A DNA stretch of 50,474 nucleotides from Archaeoglobaceae archaeon (lineage in GTDB: Archaea > Halobacteriota > Archaeoglobi > Archaeoglobales > Archaeoglobaceae): NCBI GenBank assembly GCA_026986375.1, contig JALSOQ010000006.1, forward strand, positions 1-50,474. The letters are read 5' to 3'. A program made the position numbers and the translations under genes. A model generated the notes under the pieces. It saw only the letters and a list, made by a program, of their open reading frames with translations, did no database searches and was not told where the DNA came from. This document shows, piece after piece, positions 24,511 through 33,636 of the stretch. The stretch's first letter is position 1; each line of letters opens with the position of its first letter.

Positions 24511-25695
24511 TTACAAAACCTTAAGAATCTCTTCTACCTTCGGCTCAACTTCTATCGGACTACCGCAGGCCCTTAGCACAGCTTCCGGATCCTTGAGCAG
24601 GTGCCCGGTGGTTACGCAGACGACCACTTCGTCCCTTTCAATCTCCCCGTTCTCGGCGAGCTTCCTCAATCCCGCTATGGATGCGGCGGATGCCGGCTCG
24701 ACTCCTATGCCTTCCATGGATGCCAGATCCTTCTGAGCTTTCGTTATCTCTTCATCGCTCACCTGAACGGCGGTTCCCTTCGATTCGTATATCGCCCTCA
24801 AAGCCTTCTTAGCGTTCACGGGCTGTCCTATTCTTATCGCGGTAGCTATCGTCTCCGGATTCAAAACCGGCTCTATGTCCTCCCTTCTCTCCCTAACAGC
24901 CTTGTAAATCGGATTCGCTCCTTCCGCCTGAACTCCAACCATCTTCGGTAGTTCATCTATCAGCCCGAACCTCTTCAACTCCTTAAAGCCCTTCCAAATC
25001 GCCGATATGTTTCCCGCGTTTCCTACCGGCAGAACTACTTTATCCGGAACGAATCCCAACTCATCGACGATCTCGTAAGCTATCGTCTTCTGTCCCTCCA
25101 GCCTGAAGGGATTGACGGAGTTTAGCAGGTAAAAGCCCTGCATAGCGCAGATCTCCCTAACCAAAGCCAGAGCCTGATCGAAGTTGCCCTTTATCCCTAC
25201 AACCTTAGCTCCGTGCATTAAAGCCTGAGCGACCTTTCCCAAAGCGACCTTTCCGGCCGGAAGAAGAACGTAAGCTTTCAAACCGGCTTTGGCCGCATAC
25301 ATGGCCATGGATGCAGAGGTGTTGCCGGTCGATGCGCATGCTACCGCATTTCTTTTGAGCTCTATCGCCTTCGTAACTCCGACCGTCATTCCCCTATCCT
25401 TGAAGGAACCCGAAGGATTCGCACCCTCGTGCTTCACGTAAACCCTACACCCGACCTCCTTCCCTATCCTCTCGCATTCGTAAAGGGGTGTTCCCCCCTC
25501 CCTCAACGACACCGGCTTTATCCTGACGGGCAGAAGACATCCGTATTTCCAAACCCTTAAATCTCTCCCGTCGAGCTTGAAGTCTATTTCTGCCTCCTCT
25601 ATTCTAACTTCCAAAAGCCCTCCGCATTCGCAAGTGTAAACGTCCTCCCTCTCGTAAACCCTGCCGCACTCTATGCACACCAAGGAGTATTCCAT
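24511..25695 (-). CDS. thrC: threonine synthase
   Basis: Converts O-phosphohomoserine to threonine with PLP. The 394-aa protein starts with a rubredoxin-like zinc ribbon (CIECGRVY and CECGG). The PLP Lys lies in NPSGSFKDRGM (about residue 97). ACASTGNTSASMAMYAAKAGL, a phosphate-binding PVGNAGNISAIWKGFKEL loop and CVTTGHLLKDP near the C-terminus complete the fold-type II signature. It shares a short divergent promoter with the next gene. Confidence 0.94.
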   Translation of the reverse strand: MEYSLVCIECGRVYEREDVYTCECGGLLEVRIEEAEIDFKLDGRDLRVWKYGCLLPVRIKPVSLREGGTPLYECERIGKEVGCRVYVKHEGANPSGSFKDRGMTVGVTKAIELKRNAVACASTGNTSASMAMYAAKAGLKAYVLLPAGKVALGKVAQALMHGAKVVGIKGNFDQALALVREICAMQGFYLLNSVNPFRLEGQKTIAYEIVDELGFVPDKVVLPVGNAGNISAIWKGFKELKRFGLIDELPKMVGVQAEGANPIYKAVRERREDIEPVLNPETIATAIRIGQPVNAKKALRAIYESKGTAVQVSDEEITKAQKDLASMEGIGVEPASAASIAGLRKLAENGEIERDEVVVCVTTGHLLKDPEAVLRACGSPIEVEPKVEEILKVL

Positions 25696-25715
25696 AAACC
25701 TTGGGTTGCAAAATC

Positions 25716-25728
25716 GCTTTTATACGTT
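25716..25728. promoter_or_regulatory. single TATA element between divergent thrC and the PhnP-like gene
   Basis: CTTTTATACG (25718-25727) lies about 24-28 nt from both start codons (25695 leftward, 25746 rightward), reading TATAAAAG on the other strand. Both genes probably use this one site for leaderless transcripts. Confidence 0.5.
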
Positions 25729-25745
25729 TTGCCGACGATCGTTTC

Positions 25746-26510
25746 ATGAAGATCACCCTCTTGGGAACGGGAGATTCGACGGGAACTCCCGTAATAGGCT
25801 GTCACTGCAGAACTTGTGAGGACGCGAGGCTGAAAGGATGGGAGAGGAAGAGATTTTCGGTGATGGTTCAGCATGCCGGCAGAACCCTCCTCATAGACAC
25901 ATCCCCCGACATGAGGAGACAGCTTTTGGATACGAACGTGGATAGGGTTGATGCCGTAATATGGACCCACTGCCACTTCGACCACTTCGGAGGCTTCGGA
26001 AACTTCTACAGAGTTCAGAGCGACGTCAGAGTTTACACCCTTCCGGATATACACGAATCGATAGGGAGGTTCATGGAGTTCATGGAATACAAACCGATAG
26101 AGGTGGAGTGCTACGAGGAGTTCGAGCTCTTCGGGCTAAAGGTGGTTCTGTTCGAAGTCAACCATCCACCCGTTAAAAGCGTCGGAGTTAGAATAGAATG
26201 CGATGGAAACGTGGTCGTCGTAAGCGGGGATACGAATTCCGACATACCTAAGAAGAGTTTGGAGTTCATGGAGAATCCCGATCTCTTCATAGTAGAAGCT
26301 TTAGCCCCTAAAGGGAAGTTCAGAAAGCACATGAACGCGGAAGAGGCTTTGGCTCTGGCGAAGAAGGTTGGTGCGAGGAGGACGGTTTTGACCCACTTGG
26401 GACACTTCTTTCCACCGCACGAAATAGCTTTGAGGAGGTATCCGGTCGGATACGACTACCAGACCTTCGTATTTGGAGAGGTGAAGCTCGATGCCTTCTT
26501 TGGGGATTGA
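25746..26510 (+). CDS. PhnP-like metallo-beta-lactamase-fold phosphodiesterase
   Basis: 254 aa from the ATG at 25746 (MKITLLGTGDSTGTPVIGCHCRTC); the in-frame upstream codons overlap the promoter. It shows the zinc-binding WTHCHFDHFGGF near residue 77, VVVSGDTNSD and LTHLGHFFPP near 217, matching PhnP-type cyclic phosphodiesterases. The Cys/His cluster at GCHCRTCEDAR could hold a structural zinc as in PhnP. It overlaps mfnF by 20 nt, suggesting a joint role in cofactor or nucleotide metabolism. Confidence 0.82.
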   Translation: MKITLLGTGDSTGTPVIGCHCRTCEDARLKGWERKRFSVMVQHAGRTLLIDTSPDMRRQLLDTNVDRVDAVIWTHCHFDHFGGFGNFYRVQSDVRVYTLPDIHESIGRFMEFMEYKPIEVECYEEFELFGLKVVLFEVNHPPVKSVGVRIECDGNVVVVSGDTNSDIPKKSLEFMENPDLFIVEALAPKGKFRKHMNAEEALALAKKVGARRTVLTHLGHFFPPHEIALRRYPVGYDYQTFVFGEVKLDAFFGD

Positions 26511-27480
26511 CGTGGGAGGGGCAAACTTAAAAGTTGCTAATTCGGATGGAGATTTCAGAATAATCCACCTTCCGATTTGGAAGAGACTTGGCGAGCTCGA
26601 AGACACGCTCAGGAGGATCGAGGAGGAATTTGACCCGGACATCGTCGGAGTTGTGATGACGGCGGAGCTCTCGGACGTCTTTGAGAGTAAGAGGAAGGGC
26701 GTGCTCGAAGTCGCCGGAATAGTTCGAAGGGTGTTCGATCCGGTGTTTTTCGATCTGAACGGGAACTTCAGGAGTTATGAAGAAGTTGAAAAAAATCCCG
26801 AGATGTTCATGGCGAGCAACTGGGTAGCGTCGTGCGAGTTTTTGCTGAAAGAAGGTTGGAGGAAATTCTTATTCGCGGACATGGGATCCACGACCACGGA
26901 TCTCATCCCGGTCACGGACGGAATAGAGGCGGGAAAAACCGACTACGAGAGGCTCAAGAGGGGGGAGTTGCTTTACTTCGGCGTCTTAAGAACCCCGGTA
27001 TTCTACATACTCCCTCAATTCGATGCTCCGTTGTCTTCCGAATTCTTCTCGATATCTGGAGACGTTTTCGTTGTAACGGGCGACATAAGACCGGAAGACT
27101 ACATCTGCGAAACTCCCGACGGGAAAGGGAGGGATTTGGAGAGTTGCATGAGAAGATTGGCGAGGTGCGTGTGTGCGGATTTGGAAGAAGTTGGAAGAGA
27201 ATACGTTTCGGAGATGGCGAGGGCCTTTAAAGAGGAGATGCTGAAGAGGTTGGAGATGGGCATTAGGAGGCTGGCCGATAGGTATGATCTCAAAATCGTG
27301 CTTGGATGCGGGATCGGAGAGTTCCTGTTGAAAGTCGCCGCGGAAATGGCTGGGCTCGAATACGTATCCTTATCTGAGATATACGGAGAAGTTGCGAACG
27401 TATTTCCCGCCTATGCTATCGCGAGACTTTTGCACAATCGATATATATTATCGACAAAACCGATTTTCGATGATCGGTGA
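26491..27480 (+). CDS. mfnF: H4MPT/methanofuran-linked kinase-fold synthase MfnF
   Basis: 329 aa of the hydantoinase/oxoprolinase-related ASKHA fold. The N-terminus is LGIDVGGANLKVA and the second phosphate motif is LFADMGSTTTDLIPV near residue 130. A GVLRTPVFY block and the C-terminal VLGCGIGEFLL are characteristic. MfnF joins two precursors during methanofuran synthesis, and methanofuran carries C1 units in Archaeoglobales as in methanogens. It overlaps its neighbours at both ends. Confidence 0.85.
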   Translation: MPSLGIDVGGANLKVANSDGDFRIIHLPIWKRLGELEDTLRRIEEEFDPDIVGVVMTAELSDVFESKRKGVLEVAGIVRRVFDPVFFDLNGNFRSYEEVEKNPEMFMASNWVASCEFLLKEGWRKFLFADMGSTTTDLIPVTDGIEAGKTDYERLKRGELLYFGVLRTPVFYILPQFDAPLSSEFFSISGDVFVVTGDIRPEDYICETPDGKGRDLESCMRRLARCVCADLEEVGREYVSEMARAFKEEMLKRLEMGIRRLADRYDLKIVLGCGIGEFLLKVAAEMAGLEYVSLSEIYGEVANVFPAYAIARLLHNRYILSTKPIFDDR

Positions 27481-27739
27481 AATATCCACCCTGTTCGGTC
27501 TCAGAGTTTACACGGACGAGGGAAGATATATCGGGGTTGTGAACGACGTCGTCATAGATCTGGAGAGAAGGCAGATAAGGGGATTGGCGTTGGGGGAGTT
27601 CAATAGAGCCATAATAGACTCCAAGGCCCCTGGAGTAATACTCCCGTATAGGCTCGTAAAATCCGTAGGAGATATAATAATAGTCAAAGACGTTTTCAAG
27701 AGAAAGAAGCATGAAGAGAAGGAACTGGAAGTCCCGTGA
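27470..27739 (+). CDS. PRC-barrel domain protein
   Basis: 89 aa from the ATG at 27470 (MIGEISTLFGLRVYTDEGRYIG). The small beta-barrel with VNDVVIDLERRQIRGLALG and VILPYRLVKSVGDIIIV is a standard PRC-barrel; such archaeal proteins are linked to RNA processing and cell division. ATATATATTA at 27440-27449 is about 25 nt upstream and is a good promoter. It overlaps mfnF by 11 nt and thg1 by 29 nt. Confidence 0.82.
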   Translation: MIGEISTLFGLRVYTDEGRYIGVVNDVVIDLERRQIRGLALGEFNRAIIDSKAPGVILPYRLVKSVGDIIIVKDVFKRKKHEEKELEVP

Positions 27740-28436
27740 GCTCTACTCTCGCCTCCTCGTTCCAGATATATTTTTGGTTCGTTTGGACGGAAGAAATTTT
27801 TCAAGAGTTTTGGAAGGCTTTGAAAAGCCATACGATTCGAAGTTCGCAAAGGCGATGGTAGACTGTTGCAGGGAAATTATGAGGGAGTTCAACGCCTGCT
27901 TCGCATTCACATTCAGCGATGAGGTTACTTTTCTTATGAGGGGTATTTTCGGCAACAGACTTGAAAAGATAGACTCGATAATTGCATCCGAGTTTTCGTC
28001 CAGACTCAGCCTTAGAATCGGCGTTCCAGTGGGGTTCGATTGCAGAGTCATTTTTGCACGACTGGATGAAATCTCAGACTACTTGGCTTGGAGGCAAGAC
28101 GAGGCCTGGAGAAACCATTTGAACAGCTACGCATTTTATACGTTGTTGAAGGAGATAGGCGATAGGAGAAAGGTTCAGAAGTTTTTGGAAGGGAAAAAGA
28201 GTCCCGAATTACATGAAATTTTGCATTCACGAGGAATAAACCCAGCGAAGACGCCCACTTGGCAGAGGAGAGGCATACTGGTTTATTGGAAGGAGTTAGA
28301 ATTCGAGAAGGAATTCGGGGGCAAAATCGTCCGGTTCAAGCGCAGGAAAATCGTAGAGGATTGGAATCCGCCATTATTCGATTCGGAGGAGGGCAAAAAA
28401 TTTCTAAAAGAAATAATTGAAAAATGGATTACTTAA
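27711..28436 (+). CDS. thg1: tRNA(His) guanylyltransferase-like protein (Thg1)
   Basis: A 3'-to-5' nucleotide-adding enzyme of 241 aa. RLDGRNFSR near residue 24 and FSDEVTFL near residue 69 hold the metal-binding acidic residues of the polymerase-like palm. WRQDEAWRNHLNSYAFY near 125 corresponds to the conserved Thg1 helix. Archaeal members extend tRNA(His) at its 5' end or repair truncated tRNAs. It overlaps the PRC-barrel gene by 29 nt, so it is co-transcribed, and its stop overlaps dsrJ convergently by 8 nt. Confidence 0.9.
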   Translation: MKRRNWKSRELYSRLLVPDIFLVRLDGRNFSRVLEGFEKPYDSKFAKAMVDCCREIMREFNACFAFTFSDEVTFLMRGIFGNRLEKIDSIIASEFSSRLSLRIGVPVGFDCRVIFARLDEISDYLAWRQDEAWRNHLNSYAFYTLLKEIGDRRKVQKFLEGKKSPELHEILHSRGINPAKTPTWQRRGILVYWKELEFEKEFGGKIVRFKRRKIVEDWNPPLFDSEEGKKFLKEIIEKWIT

Positions 28437-28821
28437 AGTGAACGGTCTTGAAGGGCATTCCCGGGTTGTAGTGGCACTCCCAGCATACGGGCCTTACGTC
28501 CATGAACTCGTGGCACTTCTTGCAGAAATGATTGTAGTCGTGGCACTTCCAGCACTCCGTAAGGCTGACGTTGTAAGTTCCCGTTTCTGTGTGGGTTATC
28601 CTTATACCTTGCCTAACCGCCATCTCTCTCCACTTGTTCAGCAACTCCATGTGATTCGCAGCCATCCACTTGACGTTCTCAACGCAGTTCACTCCCTTCG
28701 GCTTAGCAAGTTCTTTGTGTATATCCTCGTATTTTATGTTCCCGGCTGTTACCCAGTAAGGCATGGCCAGTAGGGCTAAGAATGCCAGAATTCCCAAAAT
28801 CACGTAAGGCTTGTGATACAT
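28429..28821 (-). CDS. dsrJ: triheme cytochrome c DsrJ (HmeE)
   Basis: 130 aa with an uncleaved-looking N-terminal membrane helix (about residues 6-26) and three heme sites, CWKCH (90-94), CKKCH (100-104) and CWECH (113-117). Cys46 and several His/Met residues before the hemes could give the unusual axial ligands reported for DsrJ. Last gene of the leftward dsrOPMKJ operon. The heme domain faces outside the membrane. Confidence 0.9.
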   Translation of the reverse strand: MYHKPYVILGILAFLALLAMPYWVTAGNIKYEDIHKELAKPKGVNCVENVKWMAANHMELLNKWREMAVRQGIRITHTETGTYNVSLTECWKCHDYNHFCKKCHEFMDVRPVCWECHYNPGMPFKTVHFK

Positions 28822-28825
28822 AATA

Positions 28826-30496
28826 TCACTCCTCCCTAATGGGCGTTCCTCTCAAGTCGTATTTCCTATCCTCAGGCTTCTCGCCGAAAGCGGTGAGCAC
28901 CAAAGCGTTTCCTACCATCTCCATCGGCCCTCCAATTTCGACCGGAATCTTCCAGTATTCTACTGCATGCGGGAACTGAGCCTTGTCTATTGCGCAAGGT
29001 GTGAGCATTATGTTCACTCCGAACTTCTTTACAACGTAACGCAGAGCCATCATCCTCGGCATAACTCCCCTCATTCTGAGCTCCATGAGTTCATCTGCGA
29101 GCATTCCACCTCCCGCGGCACAGCAGTATGTCTTCTCCTTTATCGTGTGTTCGGGCATTTCGTAGAAGTGGTTCATGACGTTTCTTAGGACGTATCTCGG
29201 CTCCTCGAACATTCCCATACCTCTCGCAACATTGCACGGATCGTGGTATGTGGCCCTCCAGTGGTCGTTTCTGCTCTTGTCGATCTCTATCTTCTTGTGC
29301 TCTATGAGTGCGGCCACCAATTCGAGAATGTGTATCCACCCGTGCTCCCCTGATATGAACTCGCCCAAGTTTATACCCTTGAGCCCGGCGCTTATCTGAC
29401 CCAAGTCCGGATCCTCCCAGAACCTTCTCCACTCCTCATGCTTGGGTGGGTTGTTCATCGTGTTTATGAACTGGTGCTTGTCCCTCCACATGTGTCCGCA
29501 CTCTCCGCCTATTATAAACTTCACACCCAGCCTCTCCGCCTCCTTGTAAATCTTCGAGTTCAGAAGCTGTGCGGCTTCGTAGCTGTGGAACGTTCCGAAG
29601 TTACCACCCTCGCTCGCATACGTTGACCAAGTTATTGTTATGCCGTACTTCTCCTCCAACTCGTTGAAGAGTAGCAGATACCCAAGCAGAACATACCAGT
29701 GTGGTGTGGCGAAGTAATCCGCCGAGGGAGCCACAAATAGAGCATCCGCACCCTTCTTGTTTATGTATGTGTGGAGCTCGAATCCCGTTATGTCCTTTAG
29801 TTCTTCCAACGCCTGCTCTATCGAACCGGCCATACCTCCAGCGTAGAGTCCCAAGTGGTTTCCTGTTCTCGACGACGCTTCAATGGATATGCACATGAAC
29901 CTCTGGTTTATTCCTATCCTGCTGAGAACCCTCCTCATCCACCAAACTACTTCCGCCGTATCTATTCCGTATGGGCAGAACAGCGAACATCTCCTGCACA
30001 GAGAACACTGATACAGATAGTAATACCACTCCTTTATGACGTCCTCCGTAAGTGGCCTCGCTCCAGCCCATTCGCCGAATATCTTTCCGAAAGGCGTGAA
30101 GTGGTATCTGTAAACCGTCCTCACCGTTTCCGCTCTAAGGACGGGCATGTTCTTGGGATCCCCGGTTCCCAAGTAGTAGTGGCACTTGTCCGCACACGCC
30201 CCACACCTAACGCATATGTCCATGAACAGCTTGAAACCCCTGTTCTTCCTCATCGTATCCTTCATTTCCTTGAGCACTATCTCCTTCCAGTTCTCCGGCA
30301 ACTTCCAGTCCTTTTCGAGCGGCTCCCTAACGACATCTCCGAACGGCATTTTGAAGAAATCGGAATTGACCTGTTTCGGCAGTGCGAAGTAGCTGTAGAA
30401 TCCCGGCTTGTAATCTTTCTCCGTTATGGGCTTCAACCACTTCTTCCAGAGCGGAAACCTCTGCTTTATCTCAAGCTTCTCCGGAACCTCACTCAT
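28826..30496 (-). CDS. dsrK: DsrK (HmeD) iron-sulfur subunit of the DsrMKJOP complex
   Basis: 556 aa, cytoplasmic, related to HdrD. Two [4Fe-4S] motifs lie at Cys95-98-101-105 (ICVRCGACADKC) and near residue 165 (CSLCRRCSLFCPYG). The C-terminal CCG-type region reads HDPCNVARG, then YCCAAGGG, then LTPCAIDKAQ. The last element has a single Cys where the paralogue at 36594 has CAPCSNC. The complex is thought to move electrons between menaquinol and DsrC. It lies 10 nt after dsrM and 4 nt before dsrJ. Confidence 0.92.
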   Translation of the reverse strand: MSEVPEKLEIKQRFPLWKKWLKPITEKDYKPGFYSYFALPKQVNSDFFKMPFGDVVREPLEKDWKLPENWKEIVLKEMKDTMRKNRGFKLFMDICVRCGACADKCHYYLGTGDPKNMPVLRAETVRTVYRYHFTPFGKIFGEWAGARPLTEDVIKEWYYYLYQCSLCRRCSLFCPYGIDTAEVVWWMRRVLSRIGINQRFMCISIEASSRTGNHLGLYAGGMAGSIEQALEELKDITGFELHTYINKKGADALFVAPSADYFATPHWYVLLGYLLLFNELEEKYGITITWSTYASEGGNFGTFHSYEAAQLLNSKIYKEAERLGVKFIIGGECGHMWRDKHQFINTMNNPPKHEEWRRFWEDPDLGQISAGLKGINLGEFISGEHGWIHILELVAALIEHKKIEIDKSRNDHWRATYHDPCNVARGMGMFEEPRYVLRNVMNHFYEMPEHTIKEKTYCCAAGGGMLADELMELRMRGVMPRMMALRYVVKKFGVNIMLTPCAIDKAQFPHAVEYWKIPVEIGGPMEMVGNALVLTAFGEKPEDRKYDLRGTPIREE

Positions 30497-30506
30497 TCAC
30501 ACCACC

Positions 30507-31511
30507 TCACAACTCGGGCTTGAGGGTGTAATTCTTCTCAGCAATCTCATCGAGCTGATCCTTATACATCTCGTAATACGTATCCCAGTCGAGCTTCTTG
30601 GTCTTGAATACCATTCCATCGATGACTATTCCCGTTCTCGCAAGTATTGGGACTTCTGGATTCGGATCCCACGGATTGACGTGCCTCCTCATCCTGTTGT
30701 CGTTCGGCATGTTCCTCGTCGGGCTGAACCATACGCCGGCAAAGTGCATAACCTTGCTGAACGGTAGATAGGCTATCGTTATGCAGACGAACGTGAAGTG
30801 GATCAGGAACAGCCAGTGGAGATGGTTCAGAACGTCCGGGCTCGGTGGATGGAACGTTATTATGCTCAGCGCGAACATCTTGACGTAGCTGAGATCAATC
30901 TTAACTATGTACCTCATCAGCATTCCGCTTACGAGTATGACCGCCATGAATCCTAGTATGAGGTGGTCAGAAGGCAGGGATATGCACCTCTCCTTTGCCA
31001 AGAATATCCTTCTGCCCCAAAGGAACGCCAAAGCAACGAGAGCGATTACGCTCGACATAAGCAACGGCGGAACTATTGCAACTCCCACCACTCCGTCGAG
31101 GTACTCCAAGAGGCTAACGAACTTGGGCGTAGGATTGGTGAAGAATCTCAGATGCCTTATGACTATTATTAGCAAGGAGTAGTGGAACAGAATCGCGAAG
31201 AGCCAAAGCCACCTTGTGTCGGCATTTTTGCCCGCCTTCTCAACGTAATATTTAGTGTTTCTGAAGAGACTCCTGAATAGGAAGACCTCGAACAACATCC
31301 TGACGAACGCCCAGAACTTGTTCGACGGCGAGTCTATCTTGTCTATCCATGTTCTCCTGACGAATTTGAATGCGGGTTGTTGGCCTGCCGTGGTAGGTAT
31401 CTTGAGGGGAACCGCACACTTCGCCCACTCCAAAATCCTGTATATCGTTCCCACAACGAATATCGCGAACGCCACGTATGGCAAAACGTAGAAAATATAC
31501 ATGAAGGTCAT
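30507..31511 (-). CDS. dsrM: DsrM (HmeC) membrane cytochrome b
   Basis: 334 aa with six hydrophobic helices of the NarI/HdrE type. His residues in LFHYSLLIIVIRHLRF and HLHWLFLIHFTFV are probable heme b ligands. It binds menaquinol and passes electrons to DsrK. It overlaps dsrP by 4 nt. Confidence 0.92.
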   Translation of the reverse strand: MTFMYIFYVLPYVAFAIFVVGTIYRILEWAKCAVPLKIPTTAGQQPAFKFVRRTWIDKIDSPSNKFWAFVRMLFEVFLFRSLFRNTKYYVEKAGKNADTRWLWLFAILFHYSLLIIVIRHLRFFTNPTPKFVSLLEYLDGVVGVAIVPPLLMSSVIALVALAFLWGRRIFLAKERCISLPSDHLILGFMAVILVSGMLMRYIVKIDLSYVKMFALSIITFHPPSPDVLNHLHWLFLIHFTFVCITIAYLPFSKVMHFAGVWFSPTRNMPNDNRMRRHVNPWDPNPEVPILARTGIVIDGMVFKTKKLDWDTYYEMYKDQLDEIAEKNYTLKPEL

Positions 31512-32713
31512 TTCTCCTTCACCTCCTCGATCTTAACCGCCTTTTCTGGCAAGAGCGCGAATATCTTAATTCCGATGCAGTATGCCAAGTAAGCTCCGGC
31601 GAGTAACGCAAGCACGATCGCCCACTCAGTCCAGCTCGGATAGTATGGGACTATGTGGAACGGCTTGACGACTTCGTATCCGGGGAATATCTCGTATGGA
31701 TAGGACAGTCCGGGAACTATCAGAACGTACCTCTCGCAGAACACCGCAATTGCTACGAGTATTCCCGCGGTGAACATAGCCCAATCCTTCCTTCTGAACG
31801 GACTAAGCATTATCGCCAACGCCAAGAACATCAGTCCAAGTTGACCGAACCAGTAAACGTAAACCACAGGAGTCTCTGGGCTGGTTATCATTCTCAAGAA
31901 GGCTTCGTGACTTGCGGGCATGTATCCCTTCTCGAATCCCTCGACTATGAAACAGTATATCAGAAGTATTACCATCGCACCCATTATCTTCGTCAGTGTC
32001 CAGAGAAGGTCCGGATCGTATTCTCTCTTCGTCCACTTAAACGTCAGGATGTATGTCGGAATCAGCAATCCCAAACCGCTCGCCACAGCCGATATTATGA
32101 ACAGTGGAACTGTGAGCGACGAGTGGTAGAAGTCGTTGGAGTATATGAATCCGATTATACCACCGGTTCCACTGTGGACGAGAATTGCCCAAGCCACTGC
32201 AAATACCGCAATGCACCTCGTAAGAAACTTCTTCTCCTCAAACTGCGCCAGCAGGTAAACGCAACAGACCACGAAGTAGCTCGAATACAGGAAGGCGTTC
32301 CAAGAGAAGATCGACGTCGGGTTGAAGTGTATCAGGAAGTTTACGCTGTTTTCGGGATTTCCTATGTCCGTAAAGATTGCGCCCATAGCAGCGACGATCA
32401 TCGCGGCCGCGAAGAATGCTGCGCTCCTTGAGAATATCTTGAACTCCTCCTTCTCGAAAAGTCCCGACAACGCCGAAACTATCAGCGACCCAGCGCTCGC
32501 ACCTATGTAGTAACAAACCGCTGCGATTCCGAACCCCCACGGAACCTGGTTGTTCAGACCGGTCAACTGCTCTCCATGGATCCACTGCTGAATATATGCG
32601 TAAACACCGATGAGACAGATAATAAGCCATATAGCACAGATGGCATAGTATCCGGGAGAACTGCCGTCGATCTTTTTGAAATCGATTTTCGGAACCTCAA
32701 CACCCATAATCAA
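31508..32713 (-). CDS. dsrP: DsrP (HmeB) NrfD-like membrane subunit
   Basis: 401-aa polytopic protein with about ten helices, of the NrfD/PsrC quinone-binding family. GLNNQVPWGFGIAAVCYYIGASAGS near residue 55 is typical of the family. With DsrO it forms the second quinone module of the complex. It overlaps both dsrO and dsrM by 4 nt. Confidence 0.92.
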   Translation of the reverse strand: MIMGVEVPKIDFKKIDGSSPGYYAICAIWLIICLIGVYAYIQQWIHGEQLTGLNNQVPWGFGIAAVCYYIGASAGSLIVSALSGLFEKEEFKIFSRSAAFFAAAMIVAAMGAIFTDIGNPENSVNFLIHFNPTSIFSWNAFLYSSYFVVCCVYLLAQFEEKKFLTRCIAVFAVAWAILVHSGTGGIIGFIYSNDFYHSSLTVPLFIISAVASGLGLLIPTYILTFKWTKREYDPDLLWTLTKIMGAMVILLIYCFIVEGFEKGYMPASHEAFLRMITSPETPVVYVYWFGQLGLMFLALAIMLSPFRRKDWAMFTAGILVAIAVFCERYVLIVPGLSYPYEIFPGYEVVKPFHIVPYYPSWTEWAIVLALLAGAYLAYCIGIKIFALLPEKAVKIEEVKEK

Positions 32714-33492
32714 TCACCCCACAGCTTGTATTTTACCTTCGGATTCGTACCCAAGTAGGCCCTCAGAGTAAGAACCTTTGACGTCTTTATTATTTTCGAA
32801 ACCTCGCTGTTTGGATCCTTCAAGTTGCCGAATACCAACGCTTTGTGCGGGCAAACTTCAACACATACGGGCTTTGGTTCCTTACCCTCGCTCCTCTCCT
32901 TGTCTATCTTCCAATCGCAGAACTCACACTTCATGACCACTCCGTGCTTCCTTATCGGTGCCTCGGGATTCACCACCTTCAAGTGCTCCTCGGGCGGCTC
33001 CCAGAGGAACCTCCTCGCGTTGTATGGGCAGGCTATCATACAATACCTACAACCTATGCATCTGTGCAGATCTATTACAATTATACCGTCTTCCCTCTTG
33101 TAGCTCGCCTTAGTTAGGCAAACTTCAACGCAGGCAGGGTGTTCGCACTCCTGACACATCACGGGAAATACCAGAGGTTTTGCGTCTTCCGTCTCTTTCA
33201 CCATGTAAAAGCGTATGAAGCTGTAGTAGTATTTGTCGCTTTGAGGAACGTTGTTTGCGAGGTCGCACGCCTTTATGCAGGGAGGTCTAACCTTCTCTAT
33301 GTCGTCTATTCCTTCCTTCTTCATTATGTCCAAGACGCACTTAGTGCACTTGTCCACATCGATGACCATAGCCCACTTGTATTTCGATAGTTCGCTTTCC
33401 GTCCTCTTTTCACCGAATGACAATGCTTTTCCAGTTGCGATCGTTGCCGCGCTTGCGGTGACCAATACCAAAAACTTACGCCTTGAGATCAT
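32710..33492 (-). CDS. dsrO: DsrO (HmeA) ferredoxin-like subunit with Tat signal
   Basis: 260 aa. The N-terminus SRRKFLVLVTASAATIA is a twin-arginine signal, so this subunit is exported folded. Cys groups follow: CTKCVLDI, CIKAC, CQECEHPACVEVC, CIGCRYCMIAC, CEFC and CVEVC, enough for three to four [4Fe-4S] clusters. It is the first gene of the operon. A ribosome site (GGAGGG) lies at 33500-33505 on the leftward strand, with a palindrome and TATA upstream. Confidence 0.93.
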   Translation of the reverse strand: MISRRKFLVLVTASAATIATGKALSFGEKRTESELSKYKWAMVIDVDKCTKCVLDIMKKEGIDDIEKVRPPCIKACDLANNVPQSDKYYYSFIRFYMVKETEDAKPLVFPVMCQECEHPACVEVCLTKASYKREDGIIVIDLHRCIGCRYCMIACPYNARRFLWEPPEEHLKVVNPEAPIRKHGVVMKCEFCDWKIDKERSEGKEPKPVCVEVCPHKALVFGNLKDPNSEVSKIIKTSKVLTLRAYLGTNPKVKYKLWGD

Positions 33493-33511
33493 ACCTCTTC
33501 CCTCCTTTTAG

Positions 33512-33536
33512 AATTGATCAATTGTTTCATTTAAAT
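33512..33536. promoter_or_regulatory. dsrO promoter with AATTGATCAATT palindrome
   Basis: The perfect 12-bp palindrome AATTGATCAATT (33512-33523) sits between the leftward TATA-like ATTTAAAT (33529-33536) and the expected start of transcription. A bound protein there would block initiation of the dsrOPMKJ operon. Confidence 0.5.
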
Positions 33537-33608
33537 CACCCATTTTAAGGATCTCTATCGCCTTCGGGCGGTTTTCTCCGTCCATTTTTAACTTAGAATT
33601 TATTAATT

Positions 33609-33636
33609 TTTTGGTTTTTAATCTGGTAAACCAAAA
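33609..33636. promoter_or_regulatory. 9-bp inverted repeat in the dsrO-dsrC spacer
   Basis: TTTTGGTTT (33609-33617) and AAACCAAAA (33628-33636) are exact inverted arms 10 nt apart, midway between the two divergent dsr transcripts. It may be an operator acting on one or both; a weak hairpin is the alternative. Confidence 0.4.
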
